From positions 40,965,873 to 41,029,872 of the forward strand of contig NC_061112.1 of the NCBI RefSeq assembly GCF_002878395.1: a DNA stretch of 64,000 nt, written 5' to 3'. Position 1 is the first letter of the stretch. Each line of letters opens with the position of its first letter. Shown here one piece after another: positions 12,738 through 23,014 of the stretch. The notes beneath the pieces were generated by a model that was given only the letters and a program-made list of their open reading frames with translations, made no database searches and was not told where the DNA came from. Made by a program: the position numbers and the translations under genes. This DNA comes from Capsicum annuum (Eukaryota > Streptophyta > Magnoliopsida > Solanales > Solanaceae).

Positions 12738-14073
12738 GTCTGTTATTAAGAAACAATTATGCAAGTATATTATCAATTATGCCTGCAAGTTACACCTTCA
12801 AGTAAATCAATTCACATAAAGGTTTCATGTTTAGTGTATAATCGAAAGGATACTTAAGAATCCAATCTTCATAGACTAACTAAACACTTGACCAAAATTA
12901 GAAATTAATTTCTTAATGTGCATTATCGAAAGTCATTCCACAAATATTCTAGACAACTTATGTACACCCAAAAAGGCTCGCTAGGCTAAATCTTGTGGTA
13001 AACATCAATTAATCTCTCGCCCCAAGGGTCACGGAGAGAATTTGCTAAAATAGCTAATGCTTACCAATCCGATATTTCTGCATAGTTTTCTAGTTCAACA
13101 TGTTTCAACTCAAACAAATGTATAAACCTAGCAACACTAATGTTAGGTGACATATTAAAAGACTTGAACTCTTTTAATTTCTTCTCTCTTTTCCTTCTTA
13201 TAGCCCTTTCATTCCATAACAAATTTTGAGTCGCACTGGGGACACCATTTTGTATGATCTCTCGACCTCAAAAACATGCCCTTCGATGATGTGTTCTTCT
13301 ACTTTGTCTCTTTGCTCGACGTCTAGAACTCCCACTAGGAGTGATTCGAGTTTGTCCCTATTCAGCCATTTATGAAATAGGAACCAAGAAACATTTAGAA
13401 TGGTCCAACCACTCAATGTAACCTCTTATGTTACATTTTTACCGTAGAAGGCAAAATCTGTTATAGGAAAAAAAATTATGGACTAATTAAGACAAGAGTT
13501 ATATCAAGCCTAATTTATACCCTTATTAATAAATAAAATCAAAGGCATAATAAAAAAAATTTTAATTCATACACGATGCCCAAAAAAAAATTAGTTTAAA
13601 AAAAAAAACTTACAGCATCTCATTATAACCTTTTCTCTCATTATATAATATGTCTGTACTACAATTAGAAGTACTTGTACTACACTAGTACCATATACCA
13701 TATAACAATAAAACAAAAAAAAAATAAGAACAACATTCATCATCTTCTCTGAGAGGTTATACCAGTGATTTCTCAGAACTACAAAAATAGAGTTGCACCA
13801 TTTAACAATAATCATGTCTGGTCGGATCTATAAAAATCTTTGACACGTTTAACTGAACCAGCGTTTGACTAAATCAGTTATGCGTCTGACCGGAGTCGTG
13901 GTGGCACATCTGACCAGAGCAATGGTGGCGTATCTGATCGGAGACCAAATTTTTTTTATAGATATTTGTTTCTTCGGTCAACAAATTTTCTAACATGTGA
14001 TTTCAAACTCGATTTGTACTTCCATACTTAGATCGAGATTTTGCATGTAAAATTAGAGCAATATAAACCCATG
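12738..14073 (-). other. Leader of the copia element
   Basis: About 1.3 kb between primer site and gag start, long for a copia leader. Short minus-strand frames (13416-13198, 13815-13591) show no recognised domain. Confidence 0.6.
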
Positions 14074-14085
14074 CTTTGATGCCAT
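14074..14085 (-). other. Primer-binding site of the copia element
   Basis: The minus strand reads TGGCATCAAAGC next to the 5' LTR, resembling the initiator-tRNA-Met site TGGTATCAGAGC with two differences. Confidence 0.7.
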
Positions 14086-14451
14086 TGTAACAATTATGGA
14101 GCAAAAATAGTAAGTTGTGTACCTTAGAATTTGCAGCGAATCTTTGTTTTTGCTTTCGAAAGGATCTTGCTCTAAGTCGATTGCGTTTCTCTTGGAAACA
14201 GAATGATATTTCACGAACTAAATGCCTTTTGGTGTTGTTGTTTTTGTGTTTTGTTAATTCTTCTCTGTATTCTGTCACCACTTCTTGTCAAAAGGAAAAA
14301 TAAGAACTTATAGCATTGATCTTTGGGGCGGGAACAGTTACTTTGTAACCGTTCCCGTTTTTTTCTTTTGAATTAAATTCAATCTGACAAAGAATGGGTC
14401 GGTAAGGGTCAGGTCGGTCCACATGCGTGACCCATGACCCATAATCTAACA
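14086..14451 (-). repeat. 5' LTR of the copia element
   Basis: It begins TGTAACAATTATGGAG on the plus strand and ends AATCTAACA. It pairs with 7357-7730 as a direct repeat and is followed by the ATTTT target duplication. Confidence 0.92.
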
Positions 14452-14534
14452 ATTTTAAATCAAATATGATATTAAATTATTTTCAAATTTTATTTTGAGA
14501 TTATTGTTTTATACGCACCAAATGATTCCTTAAA

Positions 14535-14687
14535 GGGTTGTTTGGTTGAAAATAAATTAGTTTGAGATTAATTCTTTTGCGATTAGTTATCCCCACACCG
14601 TTAGGGCAGGATAAAAATAACATTACAATTTTGGGATACTAATTTCAAGCTGTATTAACTCATATATTATATTTCAACCAAACATAA
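14535..14687. mobile_element. Possible second small MITE
   Basis: The left end GGGTTGTTTGGTTGAAAATA is matched in inverse orientation by TATTTCAACCAAACATAAG at the right. No clear target duplication was found, so the boundaries are approximate. Confidence 0.4.
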
Positions 14688-14699
14688 GATAGACTCATT

Positions 14700-15164
14700 T
14701 TAAAATAAATTTTGAGATTAGTTATTCCTTATCTCTATATTGAACTAATCATAACAGTATACCGGCGTTCAGAAGATGGGATTAATTGGAAAAATAATAG
14801 AGGAAAAATAGTAAACGTTACGGAAGGTGATGAAATCCATGACGATACCAGTAGAAAGTTGCAATCTTCCAGGAAAGTTACCCCATCCTTCCATTTTCTT
14901 TTTCTTACGTACTCCCTATTTATAAATTATTATTTTCCATTTCTTTCAAACTTGACACCAACCGTGGATAATCCTTGGGAAATTTATAATAATGAATTTC
15001 TAAAGTGGACCTCCAAGTTAGACCATGAAAGATCCTCCAATGAATCGACTAAGGACTCTTGCCTCTGACCAATCATGATAACGTGTCTCTTAAGATGTTC
15101 TTTTATTTATTTATTTAGTATTGAAAATTCAGTAGCTCGATTAATCTATAATCAGTGACCGTAG
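14700..15164. other. No recognised gene; one unassigned open frame
   Basis: A 118-codon frame runs from 14712 to 15068 on the plus strand. It is polar at first, then has a hydrophobic patch (FHFLFLTYSLFINYYFPFLS). No family is recognised, and its start overlaps MITE-like sequence. Chance is as likely as a real small gene. Confidence 0.25.
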
Positions 15165-15657
15165 CATAAGACCAACAACAACAACAACATATCCGGTGTA
15201 TTCCCACCTAGTGGGGTCTGGGGGGGTAGAGTGTACGCAGACCATACCACTACCTCAAGAGAAGTAGAGAGGCTATTTTCGATAGACCCCCGGCTTAGGA
15301 CCAATAACAGTATAACAAATACAAAAAGTAAGCGCATATAAACTAGTATGGTACACAAAACAAACTAACAGTATAACAAACACAAAAGATAAGTGCATAA
15401 TAAACTAGTACGGGATGCAAAAAAGCCAACACCACTAGCCCCAAAAACTACAGCCACAACACTACAAACCAGAAACTCCCCTATTACTACCGCCGCGCTC
15501 CCACCCCCTAACCCTCTACCCTAATCCGCGTTCTCCACACCTTCCTATCAAGGGTCATGTCCTCTGTAAGCTGTAATAGCTCCACATCATGCCTAATCAC
15601 CTCCCTCCAATATTTCTTCGGTCTACCTCTAGCCCGCCAAAAACCATCCATAGCCAG
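15165..15657 (-). mobile_element. RTE-clade LINE, 5'-truncated 3' end
   Basis: The minus-strand frame at about 15657-15508 reads RGRPKKYWREVIRHDVELLQ and then LTEDMTLDRKVWRTRI, the C-terminal tail typical of plant RTE-type LINE reverse transcriptases, ending in TAG at 15510-15508. The 3' untranslated part includes the plus-strand word CCCACCTAGTGGGGTCTGG, and the minus strand finishes in a (TTG)n tail at about 15173-15190. RTE elements end in such short repeats, not poly(A). Most of the element is missing at its 5' side. Confidence 0.75.
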
Positions 15658-15689
15658 AGTTTTTCTTATTTCAAACATTCAAAATCTTT

Positions 15690-16030
15690 TATTAATAACA
15701 GAATTAAGGATCACCTTTATCCTATCAAACTCTTTTGATAATATTAATCTTGATGCTAATTATTAATTCTGATGTAATTTATCTCAAGATTAATAATAAA
15801 TCAAAAAATAAAAAATACTAAATTTATATCTCAAGACTTTTGCGGGGCTTTGAGCTAAAATTGACAAAAAGTTAGAAAATGTGGTGTAGATTACTTGAGT
15901 CTTAATAATTGAGTGCAAGTGACAATTACTTTATTTAGGATTAAGAAAGTTGGAGAAAATCGAAAATAACCCATAAATTTTTGAATTTACACTCTGATTC
16001 AAATGTTAGTTAATATAACAAAAAACATAA
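15690..16030. other. No gene recognised
   Basis: AT-rich sequence between the LINE remnant and the repeat field. Nothing convincing is visible. Confidence 0.4.
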
Positions 16031-16039
16031 GGAAAAAAA

Positions 16040-16256
16040 AACATGTTTCTCTCTCTTCTAATCCGTTGTTGTTTTCTCTCTCTACGATTTTTTGTTATTA
16101 ATTGTTGTTGTTACTTTATTCATCATCTTCTGCTTCATTATCATCATTTTCTACTTCATTATCATCATCTTCTACTTCATTATCATCTCCATCTTCTTCT
16201 TGTCGACCATTGTTGTTGTTCCTACCATTACTGCTGCTACTTGACCAATTTGTAAG
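16040..16256 (+). other. Exon-like pyrimidine-rich leader, low confidence
   Basis: A run of CATTATCATCATCTTCTAC units ends at TTTGTAAGGTAAAATTTTG, which contains a donor-like AAG/GTAAAA. In position, just before a field of palindromic repeats, it resembles the leader before the repeats of the Ulp1-type gene at 41280. No coding exon of that gene follows here, so this may be an isolated remnant. The 70-codon frame across it is low complexity. Confidence 0.25.
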
Positions 16257-16423
16257 GTAAAATTTTGATTCGTACACCACTTTCCACTTCGGTATTACTT
16301 TATAGGTGACTTTGGTAAGTAAAATTTTGATTTTTGGTTGAATTTATCATCTACGTACATAGCTACTGCTGTTTTTTCAATAATGGATAAAACCTAATCA
16401 TGAAACCAACATAAGAGCGCATA

Positions 16424-17035
16424 ATTTAAACAGATCACTCATCTGTTGCATCAGATGAGTAATCTATTGCAACGGAAGACTCATATGTTGGATTCATGTT
16501 TATGGTTCTATAGTGCCCGTAACATGAATCGAATAGATAGGTAATCTGTTGTAACAGACTAGTTATCTATTGAAACAGACTTATTATCTGTTGCACCAGA
16601 CTTATTATCTGTTGCAATAGACTATTTATCTGTTACAATAGACTACTTATCTGTTGCAACAAACTACTTATTTGTTGCAACAGATGAGTAATCTGTTTGG
16701 AACAAAGGCATGACTGTTCACCTTCATTTATTAATTACATTCAAACTGGTGACTCTTTTATAACTGTAAAAAGTTAATGACTTAATTAAATCAAAGCCGC
16801 TGACTGAATTTTTTATTATTGTGATAAGTCGCGACTTTTCAGATTGTTATTATTAATTAGTTCTTAAATTTAAATAATCTTTTTCTCAATTAAACTATCT
16901 GTGTAATAGATAATCTATCTGTTGTAATAGATAATCTATTTGTTGTAACGTATAATCTATCTGTTGCAACTGATAATCTATTTGTTGTAATAGATAACAG
17001 ATAATCTATTGCTACTGGATTCAAATTATTCGTTA
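16424..17035. repeat. Palindromic ATCTGTTGCAACAGAT repeat cluster
   Basis: Many imperfect copies of the 16 bp self-complementary word ATCTGTTGCAACAGAT occur here, spaced about 20-40 bp apart (for example TTATCTGTTGCACCAGAC, TTATCTGTTGCAATAGAC). Two groups, 16424-16700 and 16900-17035, flank a unit containing GATAAGTCGCGACTTTTCAG. Unit spacing and sequence vary, unlike a uniform satellite. Confidence 0.8.
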
Positions 17036-17217
17036 ATCATTGACATGTTTGATGAAAAGAAGAAAAAACCAAATGAAAATTACATAAGAATTAAAACGTC
17101 AAAGTCTATCAAACATGAATATTTTTATTAAACAAAAACAAATAAAAATACATAGGCTAAAAGAAAAAAAATCTAATTATTATTATTATCATTATTATGA
17201 TTATTATTGTCAGTCGG

Positions 17218-17580
17218 TCAATCTTCAACTGGCAGCAGCAGGGCCCTCCTCAACCTGCGGATCTCGCGGAGCATCCTTGCTCTCACTTCTTCCAACTCCC
17301 ACTGTAGGTCATGAACCTGCCTCCGAAGTTCATTCACAGCGTCTTGTAGAAAAGCAACGCCCCATACTGAATCTGTTATATCTAGAACACACATGAATTG
17401 ACAAAAAAACGTAAAAATAAAAGTAATCAAAAGAATTTCAATGTAATACAATGTATACTACAAAGTGGGTATATTTACAAACAAAGCAAGAAAAAAACTT
17501 ACCTAAGTCAGGGAAGAGAAAGTGGTTGAAGGTTTAATATGAAAGACAAGATGCAAGAAATAAATAGAGTGTAGTAGAAT
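17218..17580 (-). pseudogene. Small coiled-coil gene, copy 1, start codon lost
   Basis: I do not recognise the family. The exon from 17381 down to 17218 encodes NELRRQVHDLQWELEEVRAR followed by MLREIRRLRRALLLPVED and TGA, a charged heptad-like coiled coil. An intron is suggested at 17502-17382: donor TTAG/GTAAGT, acceptor TTCTAG/ATATAACAG. A TATAAATA box lies at 17612-17605, upstream of a leader exon of about 75 bp. Copy 2 has ATATGG where this copy has ATATAA, so the ancestral ATG seems mutated to ATA. The ATG seen at 17451 lies in the proposed intron. A downstream AATAAAAAT may serve as poly(A) signal near 17125. Confidence 0.5.
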
Positions 17581-17604
17581 GAACGAACAAGTAAGGAAGG
17601 ACCC

Positions 17605-17612
17605 TATTTATA
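17605..17612 (-). promoter_or_regulatory. TATA box of coiled-coil gene copy 1
   Basis: The minus strand reads CTATAAATAGG about 30 bp upstream of the start of the proposed leader exon. The same box and flanks recur 1.75 kb away before copy 2. Confidence 0.55.
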
Positions 17613-17640
17613 GAGGATTGAATTTGAATGAGTTAGGCAA

Positions 17641-18870
17641 AAAGGCGCGACTGTTTACCTCCATTTATTAATATTAGATTTTGATTACTGTGAAAAGTTA
17701 TAACTTAATTAAATCAAGTTGTGATAAGTCATGACTTTTCAGTTTATTATTATTAATTAGTTCTTTGCAATAACCATTTTTATTGAGTTGTAACAACAGA
17801 TTCTATATCTGTTGCATCAGATAACCCATCCATGACAATAGATATATCATTGTTTCAACAAAGACAACCTGTTGCATCAGATAATCTATCTGTTGCAACA
17901 TATAATCTATCTTTTTCTTAATAATCATCATATCATTAATCCAAATTTGGTGATTTTTTAATTATATAAATTAAAAAAATAGATTTAAAACAAAAATGGC
18001 GAAAAGTCATACTATTTGTCGCCTATTTAATGTTAACATCAATTATTCAAATTAAATAACTATTTCTTTACAGTTATAAAATGTGTTTAGACTTTATTTC
18101 CTTATTGCTTTATGTGAAAAGAAATGACTTAATTAAATCAAGCTGGTGAGATTTTTATTATTGTGACAAGTCATGACTTTTCAGCTTATTATTATTAATT
18201 AGTTATTAAATTTAAATAATTTTTTTCTCAATTAAAAATCGAAGACACCTTTTCAATAACCGTTTCTTTAATAAAATAATAACCATTTTTATTGAGTTGT
18301 GGCAATAGATTGTATATATGTTGCATCAGACAACCATCCATTTTAGGAGCTTTTTTTATTTCTTCTAACAGCTGATTTATCTGTTGCAACAAATGGAGAA
18401 TTTGATGCATCAGCAACATTGAATGTGTTATAGACAAAAAGTCACAACTGTTCACATTTTATTTAACAATCATCATATACCTTAATTAATTCAATGTTGT
18501 GAATTTTTTATTATATAATAAATAAATAATTTTAAAAAATAGATTTAAAAATAAAAATGGTGATAAGTCATGATCAGTTATTAAAATTAAATAACCATTC
18601 TTTTACGGTTATAAATTGTGTTTATCATTTATATCCTTATTATTTATTTACGAAGTTTTTCATATTAAATAATAAAGTCATGACTTTTTACCCTCTCAAT
18701 AACAATAATATTTTTTTATTAATAACCATCTGTTGCAACATATGATCTATCTGTCATATTAGATTAACAAGTTGTTGCAACATATGGTTCATTGGTTGCC
18801 ACAAACACTCAATCCCTATCTCCAACTGTCGACATAATGAGAATAAGGAATAGACAAAATGATAATTCAA
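17641..18870. repeat. Mixed repeat field between the two coiled-coil genes
   Basis: Diverged copies of a unit containing GACTTAATTAAATCAA, GATAAGTCATGACTTTTCAG and TTATTATTATTAATTAGTT occur near 17690-17770, 18115-18215 and, shortened, 18550-18600. A further copy lies at 16765-16870. Palindromic ATCTGTTG/CAACAGAT words occur at 17795-17915, 18300-18410 and 18728-18800. No gene is supported. Confidence 0.7.
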
Positions 18871-19018
18871 TATTATATAAGAATTAAAAATTCAAAGTCG
18901 ACCAAACATAGATTTTTAAATCTATTATATACAAATATAACAATAAAAAACATACTCTTGTGTAGATCCGATATAAAAAGAAAAAAAGAAATATATACGC
19001 TAAAAAAAAAATATTAAC

Positions 19019-19321
19019 CTAATTATTATTATTACTATTATTATTATTAGTACTAATACTAGTATTAGTATTAGTATAAGTATTAGTATTAATATTTATA
19101 TTAGTATTAGTACTAGTATTAGTATTAGTATTAGTATTAGTATTAGTATTAGTATTAGTATTAGTATTATTGCCAACTGACCAATCGCTATCCGGCAGTA
19201 GAAGGGCCCTCCTCAGCCTTACTCTAAAGTCGCCCAACTCCCTCCATAGTTCATGAATCTGCCTTTCAAGTTCCAGTAAGGACTCGAGATGAATCACCTT
19301 GTACAAATCTGGATCATCCAT
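19019..19321 (-). CDS. Small coiled-coil protein, copy 2, with Asn-Thr repeat tail
   Basis: An intact frame of 100 codons starts at ATG 19321-19319 (MDDPDLYKVIHLESLLELER) and continues QIHELWRELGDFRVRLRRAL, then LLPDSDWSVG. The last 50 residues are Asn-Thr dipeptides encoded by an ATTAGT microsatellite. About 20 of 30 core residues are identical or similar to copy 1 (ELRRQVHDLQWELEEVRAR, RLRRALLLP). TATAAATA stands at 19368-19361, only 40 bp above the ATG. Compared with copy 1, the leader exon end and intron are missing, joining ACTCCACT to TTCTAG/ATATGG, so a deletion removed about 200 bp. The function is unknown; expression is plausible but unproven. Family not recognised. Confidence 0.45.
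   Translation of the reverse strand: MDDPDLYKVIHLESLLELERQIHELWRELGDFRVRLRRALLLPDSDWSVGNNTNTNTNTNTNTNTNTNTSTNTNININTNTYTNTNTSISTNNNNSNNNN
19021..19170. repeat. ATTAGT microsatellite inside the copy 2 frame
   Basis: Near-perfect runs of ATTAGT, with ACTAGT and ATTAAT variants, extend the reading frame. Copy 1 has a short TTATTATTATCATT tract at the equivalent place, outside its coding part. Confidence 0.8.
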
Positions 19322-19360
19322 ATCTAGAAGTGGAGTAGAATGAACGAGTAAGAAGGGACA

Positions 19361-19368
19361 TATTTATA
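19361..19368 (-). promoter_or_regulatory. TATA box of coiled-coil gene copy 2
   Basis: The minus strand reads CTTTATAAATATG, matching the box before copy 1, with shared sequence on both sides (TTACTCGTTCATTCTACT below it, CCATTCGAATTCAATCC above it). Confidence 0.5.
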
Positions 19369-19524
19369 AAGGATTGAATTCGAATGGGTTAGTCAAAAAA
19401 TAGGTGTTCACCTCTTTTTAAATAAAACTGGAGACTTTAAAGCTTATGTAAATTTAAAAAAACGGATCTAAATACAACATTCCATCTTTGTTGTATTTCA
19501 TAAAGAAAAGAATATTTCTTAAAA

Positions 19525-19745
19525 ATAAATCTAACAGTTGGATAATCTGTTGCAAATTATATTCCATCTGTTAGATAATTAACAACATATTGAAATCTGT
19601 TGCAACAAATGGATATATCTGTTTGATTTTTCTAACAGACAAGTCATATGTTGCAACAGATTAGTCATCTATCGTAACAGATGTCTATAGTTGTTTGATA
19701 ATTTAAACAGATGTTCCATCTTTTGCAACGAGTTAGTCATTTATT
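19525..19745. repeat. Palindromic repeat cluster
   Basis: At least six imperfect copies of the ATCTGTTGCAACAGAT family occur (GATAATCTGTTGCAAATTA, AATCTGTTGCAACAAATGG, CATATGTTGCAACAGATTAG), directly before the giant palindrome. Confidence 0.75.
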
Positions 19746-19764
19746 TATTCAATTTAAGACATAG

Positions 19765-22700
19765 ATGGGCTAGAAAGAATAAGGTGTGTACAGATGGATG
19801 GATCCACTTTCATGTGTAGGAGTTAAGTATTACTGATAAGTTCATCGGGACAACACATACAAAGTATAATATTTTTCTGAATGCAGTTTTTAACTGATTA
19901 GGCACTGATCATTCAAACAAGATACTGCATTGTACAATTAAGTTTGATAGATTTGAATTAATAAGGTCGAGGGCCCCAAGAAGATGGTGTTGATACCCTG
20001 GTATGAATTACTGATGGGTGTTGCTCATGTTTATGTATGTCAAGTTTTAAGAAGGAATCAAGATTTGGTGTCATTGCAAAGATCCAATAAATATTGAACT
20101 TAACTTTAAGTGTGTATTGGACTCTGAGAAGGCATTCGAAGCCTCGCACTGCATCAAACAAGAATGGAAAACTAATAGAAATTTCCCTGGCCCAAATTTA
20201 TATGGAAGGGTTGTTTGAAAAGATGATTATACGCCAGAAGGAGCCGAAGGAGAATACCTGTAGGGGAAAGGGAAGTTGATGAAAGACCATATCATTTGAG
20301 ATCTAATTGAAGAGGAAACATAGGACAGAAAGGAACTTCTAGCGAATCTGGCCGATGAAACTGACTTAGAACATGAGAAATCTAAATTAAGTGCAAATAT
20401 GAAAGTGTATCCAGTAATGAAAAATCCATCTGTTGTTTCTCTAAAAGAAAAATAGTGTAGATGGTCTCTTTGCTAGGGAGCTAGGACTAGGTAGCGTGAT
20501 CGGGATGATCACCTATATAGAAAATAGCAGAACACCAAGAAAGCAGCTTTATGGGCACGAGGGTTGAAATGATGTACAGTAAGTCAAGAAAACTTATGCC
20601 AATAACAACAACAGTTAAAATAAGGAATCTAAGTGAAGACAGCAATTTCTGAATTTTAAATTGCATCTCATGCCTTCTTATTTATGGTTTCGATTAGGTC
20701 CACTGCTATTGACCTGATCAGAACCACAAACAAAATTGAAAGGCCAATTGAGTATCATTACTTCCTTAGTAATATGGATTAATTGATTGTGTTTTGTTGT
20801 CTTAGAATGCTTTCAACATATCTTGGAGAAGATCAGAGGCTTGTTGTAGTATGTAAATCCCGATAATTTTCAAGTTTGCCTCTAACTTGTTGATTCAGTA
20901 TTCAAGATGGTTGTTGTCGTCTTAGAGGTCATGATAGAGTTCCCAGTCTTTTGTGAGTACGTCAATGAGAAACACTTTATTCAAAGTTGTGGCATTGTAA
21001 AAGGTCTTCAGAAGACTTCCAGAACACTTTCTTCAGTAGGCTAAAATGATACATGAAGGGTTCGCTATGGTGTTTTAGTTTAAAATGTGTTGATGCACAC
21101 TCAATAAATGGTCCCAACAGTTGAATAGGTCACTTTTATAGAGCATTGTTCAATGTAGCTTTCTCAAAAAAACTTCAAAGGATTTTATAGATTAATTAGC
21201 CTGGAATTATAGAACATTTGATCTTCATTTCACTAATCCTATCAAGCATTACGTAACTCCAGGATCATTAACCTATCAAAACCTTTGCCCAAGTTAGTGC
21301 ACAAATCAACCGAGCTCAATCTCTTAACTTTTTTGCTGATCACTCTTCTCCCATAGAGAACAAGAGTGATCAGCAGAAAAGCTAAAAAATTAAGCTCATT
21401 TGATTTGTACACTAACTCGAGCAAAGGTTTTGATAGGGTAATAATCCTGGAGTTACTTAACGTTTTATAGGATTAGTGGAATCAGTTTAGATCAAACGTT
21501 ACATAATTCCATGCTATTTAATCTATCAAATCCTTTGAAGGTTTGTGAAGCAAACTGCATTGAACAACACTCGATAAAAGTGAGTTATTCAACTGTTGGG
21601 ACCACTGCTTGAGTGTGCATCAACACATTTTGACCTAAACGAACATAACGAACCCTCCATGTATCAATTAATCCTACTGAAGAAAGTGTTCTGGAAACCT
21701 TCTGAAGGCCTTTTACAATGCCACAACTTCAAAGAAAGTGTTCCTCATTAAGTAGCTCAAAAAAGACTGGGAACTCTATACCTACCTCAAAGACTTCAAC
21801 GATAAGCTTGAATACCGCATCAGTAAGCCGGAGGCAAGCTTGAAAATTATTGGGATTCACATACTACAACAAGCGTATGATTTTTTCCGAGATATGTTGA
21901 AAACCTGCTAAGGCTAGAAAATACAATTAATTATATACATATTGCTAAGGAAGTAATGATACTCAATCTGTCTTTCAATCTTGTTTGTGGTTCCGATCAG
22001 GTCAATGGTAGTGGACCTAATCGGAACCACAAACAAGAAGGCATGGGATGCAATTTAAAATTCAGAAATTGCCGCCTTCGCTTAAATTCCTTATTTTAAC
22101 TGTAGTTGATATTAGAAAGTTTTCTCAATTTACTGTACATCATTTCAAAACCCTCGGTGTCTGCAAAGCTGCTTTCTTGGTGTTTTTCTATTTTCTATAT
22201 AGGTGATCATCCCGACCACTCTACCTAGTCGCAGCTCACTAGCAAAGAGACCATCAGCACTATTTTTCTTTCAGAGAAACAACAAACCAATTTTTCATTA
22301 CTGGATACACTTTCATATTTGCACTTGATTTAAATTTCTCATGTTCTAAGTCAGTTTCATCGGCCAAATTCGCTAGAAGTTCCTTTCTACCCTATGTATC
22401 TCTTCAATTAGCTCTTAGATGATATAGTCTTCCATCAACTCCCCATTTCCCCTCGCATGCATTCTCCTACCGCACCTTCTAGCGTATAATCATCACCCCA
22501 AGCAACCCAACCATATAAATTTGGGCAAGGGCAATAACTATATTGATTTTCGTTCTTGGTTGAAGTAGTGGAAGGCTTTGAAGGCCCTCTCAACGTCCAA
22601 TGCACCCTAAAAGTTAGTCCAATCGCTATTGAATCTCTTTACAATGCCACCAAAACTTGATCCCTTTACAATGCTTGACATATAAATATGAGCAACAACT

Positions 22701-22957
22701 GACATTAAACCTTAACAGTGTATCAGAACCATATTCATGGTCCCTCAACCTTATTAGCTCGGACCTATCAAACTTAACTGTAAAATTGCAGATATCTTAT
22801 TTGAATGATTAATGACTAATCGATAAAAATAGTATTCACAAAATTAGTGTACTTTATGTATGTTTTCACGATAACATTATCAGTAATACATATCTCCCAC
22901 ATATGAAGTAGTTTCATCTACAAGCAGCTTATTCCTCTGAACCCATCTTTACTGTAG
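19765..22957. repeat. Giant imperfect palindrome, arms about 1.6 kb
   Basis: The left arm (about 19765-21347) and right arm (about 21361-22957) are inverse complements, with a spacer near 14 bp. The centre reads GCTGATCACTCTT...AAGAGTGATCAGC. Matching landmarks across the arms include ATGGGCTAGAAAGAATAAGG (outer left) with CTTATTCCTCTGAACCCAT (outer right), GATGATCACCTATATAGAAA with CTATATAGGTGATCATC, and AACATGAGAAATCTAAATTA with its complement near 22325. Arm identity by eye is roughly 80-90 percent. Translation of the arms gives only broken frames; one, with IEFPVFxExxNEEHF- and SCGIVKGLQKxSRTLSSVG-like words, is kept in both arms. No family is recognised, and no target duplication was found at the outer ends. 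Confidence 0.85.
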
Positions 22958-23014
22958 CCTCTTGTGTTAGTTGGGCAAAAGTTGATCAACTTTCAGTTCC
23001 TTATATCTACAAAG

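Larger units (their letters stand above)
7357..14451 (-). mobile_element. Ty1/copia LTR retrotransposon, complete but degenerate
   Basis: Two LTRs of about 370 bp face each other in direct orientation, bounded by TG...CA and by the 5 bp target duplication ATTTT (7352-7356 and 14452-14456). Read on the minus strand, the order is 5' LTR, primer site, leader, gag, protease, integrase, reverse transcriptase, RNase H, polypurine tract, 3' LTR, the order of Ty1/copia. By eye the LTRs are roughly 90-93 percent identical, so the insertion is old. Every coding domain has at least one stop or frameshift. Confidence 0.92.
7229..14529. mobile_element. PIF/Harbinger-like MITE, split by the copia element
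   Basis: The left part (7229-7356) begins AGGGTCATTTGATATATTGG and the right part (14457-14529), read inversely, begins AGGAATCATTTGGTGCG. TTA flanks both outer ends (7226-7228 and 14530-14532). Removing the copia element and one copy of its ATTTT duplication restores a MITE of about 200 bp. A 3 bp TTA duplication suits the PIF/Harbinger group. The terminal match is imperfect, so the family call is moderate. Confidence 0.55.

Noticed and set aside
16043..16255. 70-codon frame rich in Leu, His and Tyr
   Set aside because: Encoded by CATTATCATCATCTTCTAC repeats; no domain.
19765..22957. Organelle or viral origin of the palindrome
   Set aside because: No chloroplast or mitochondrial gene and no polymerase or coat motif could be read in any frame.
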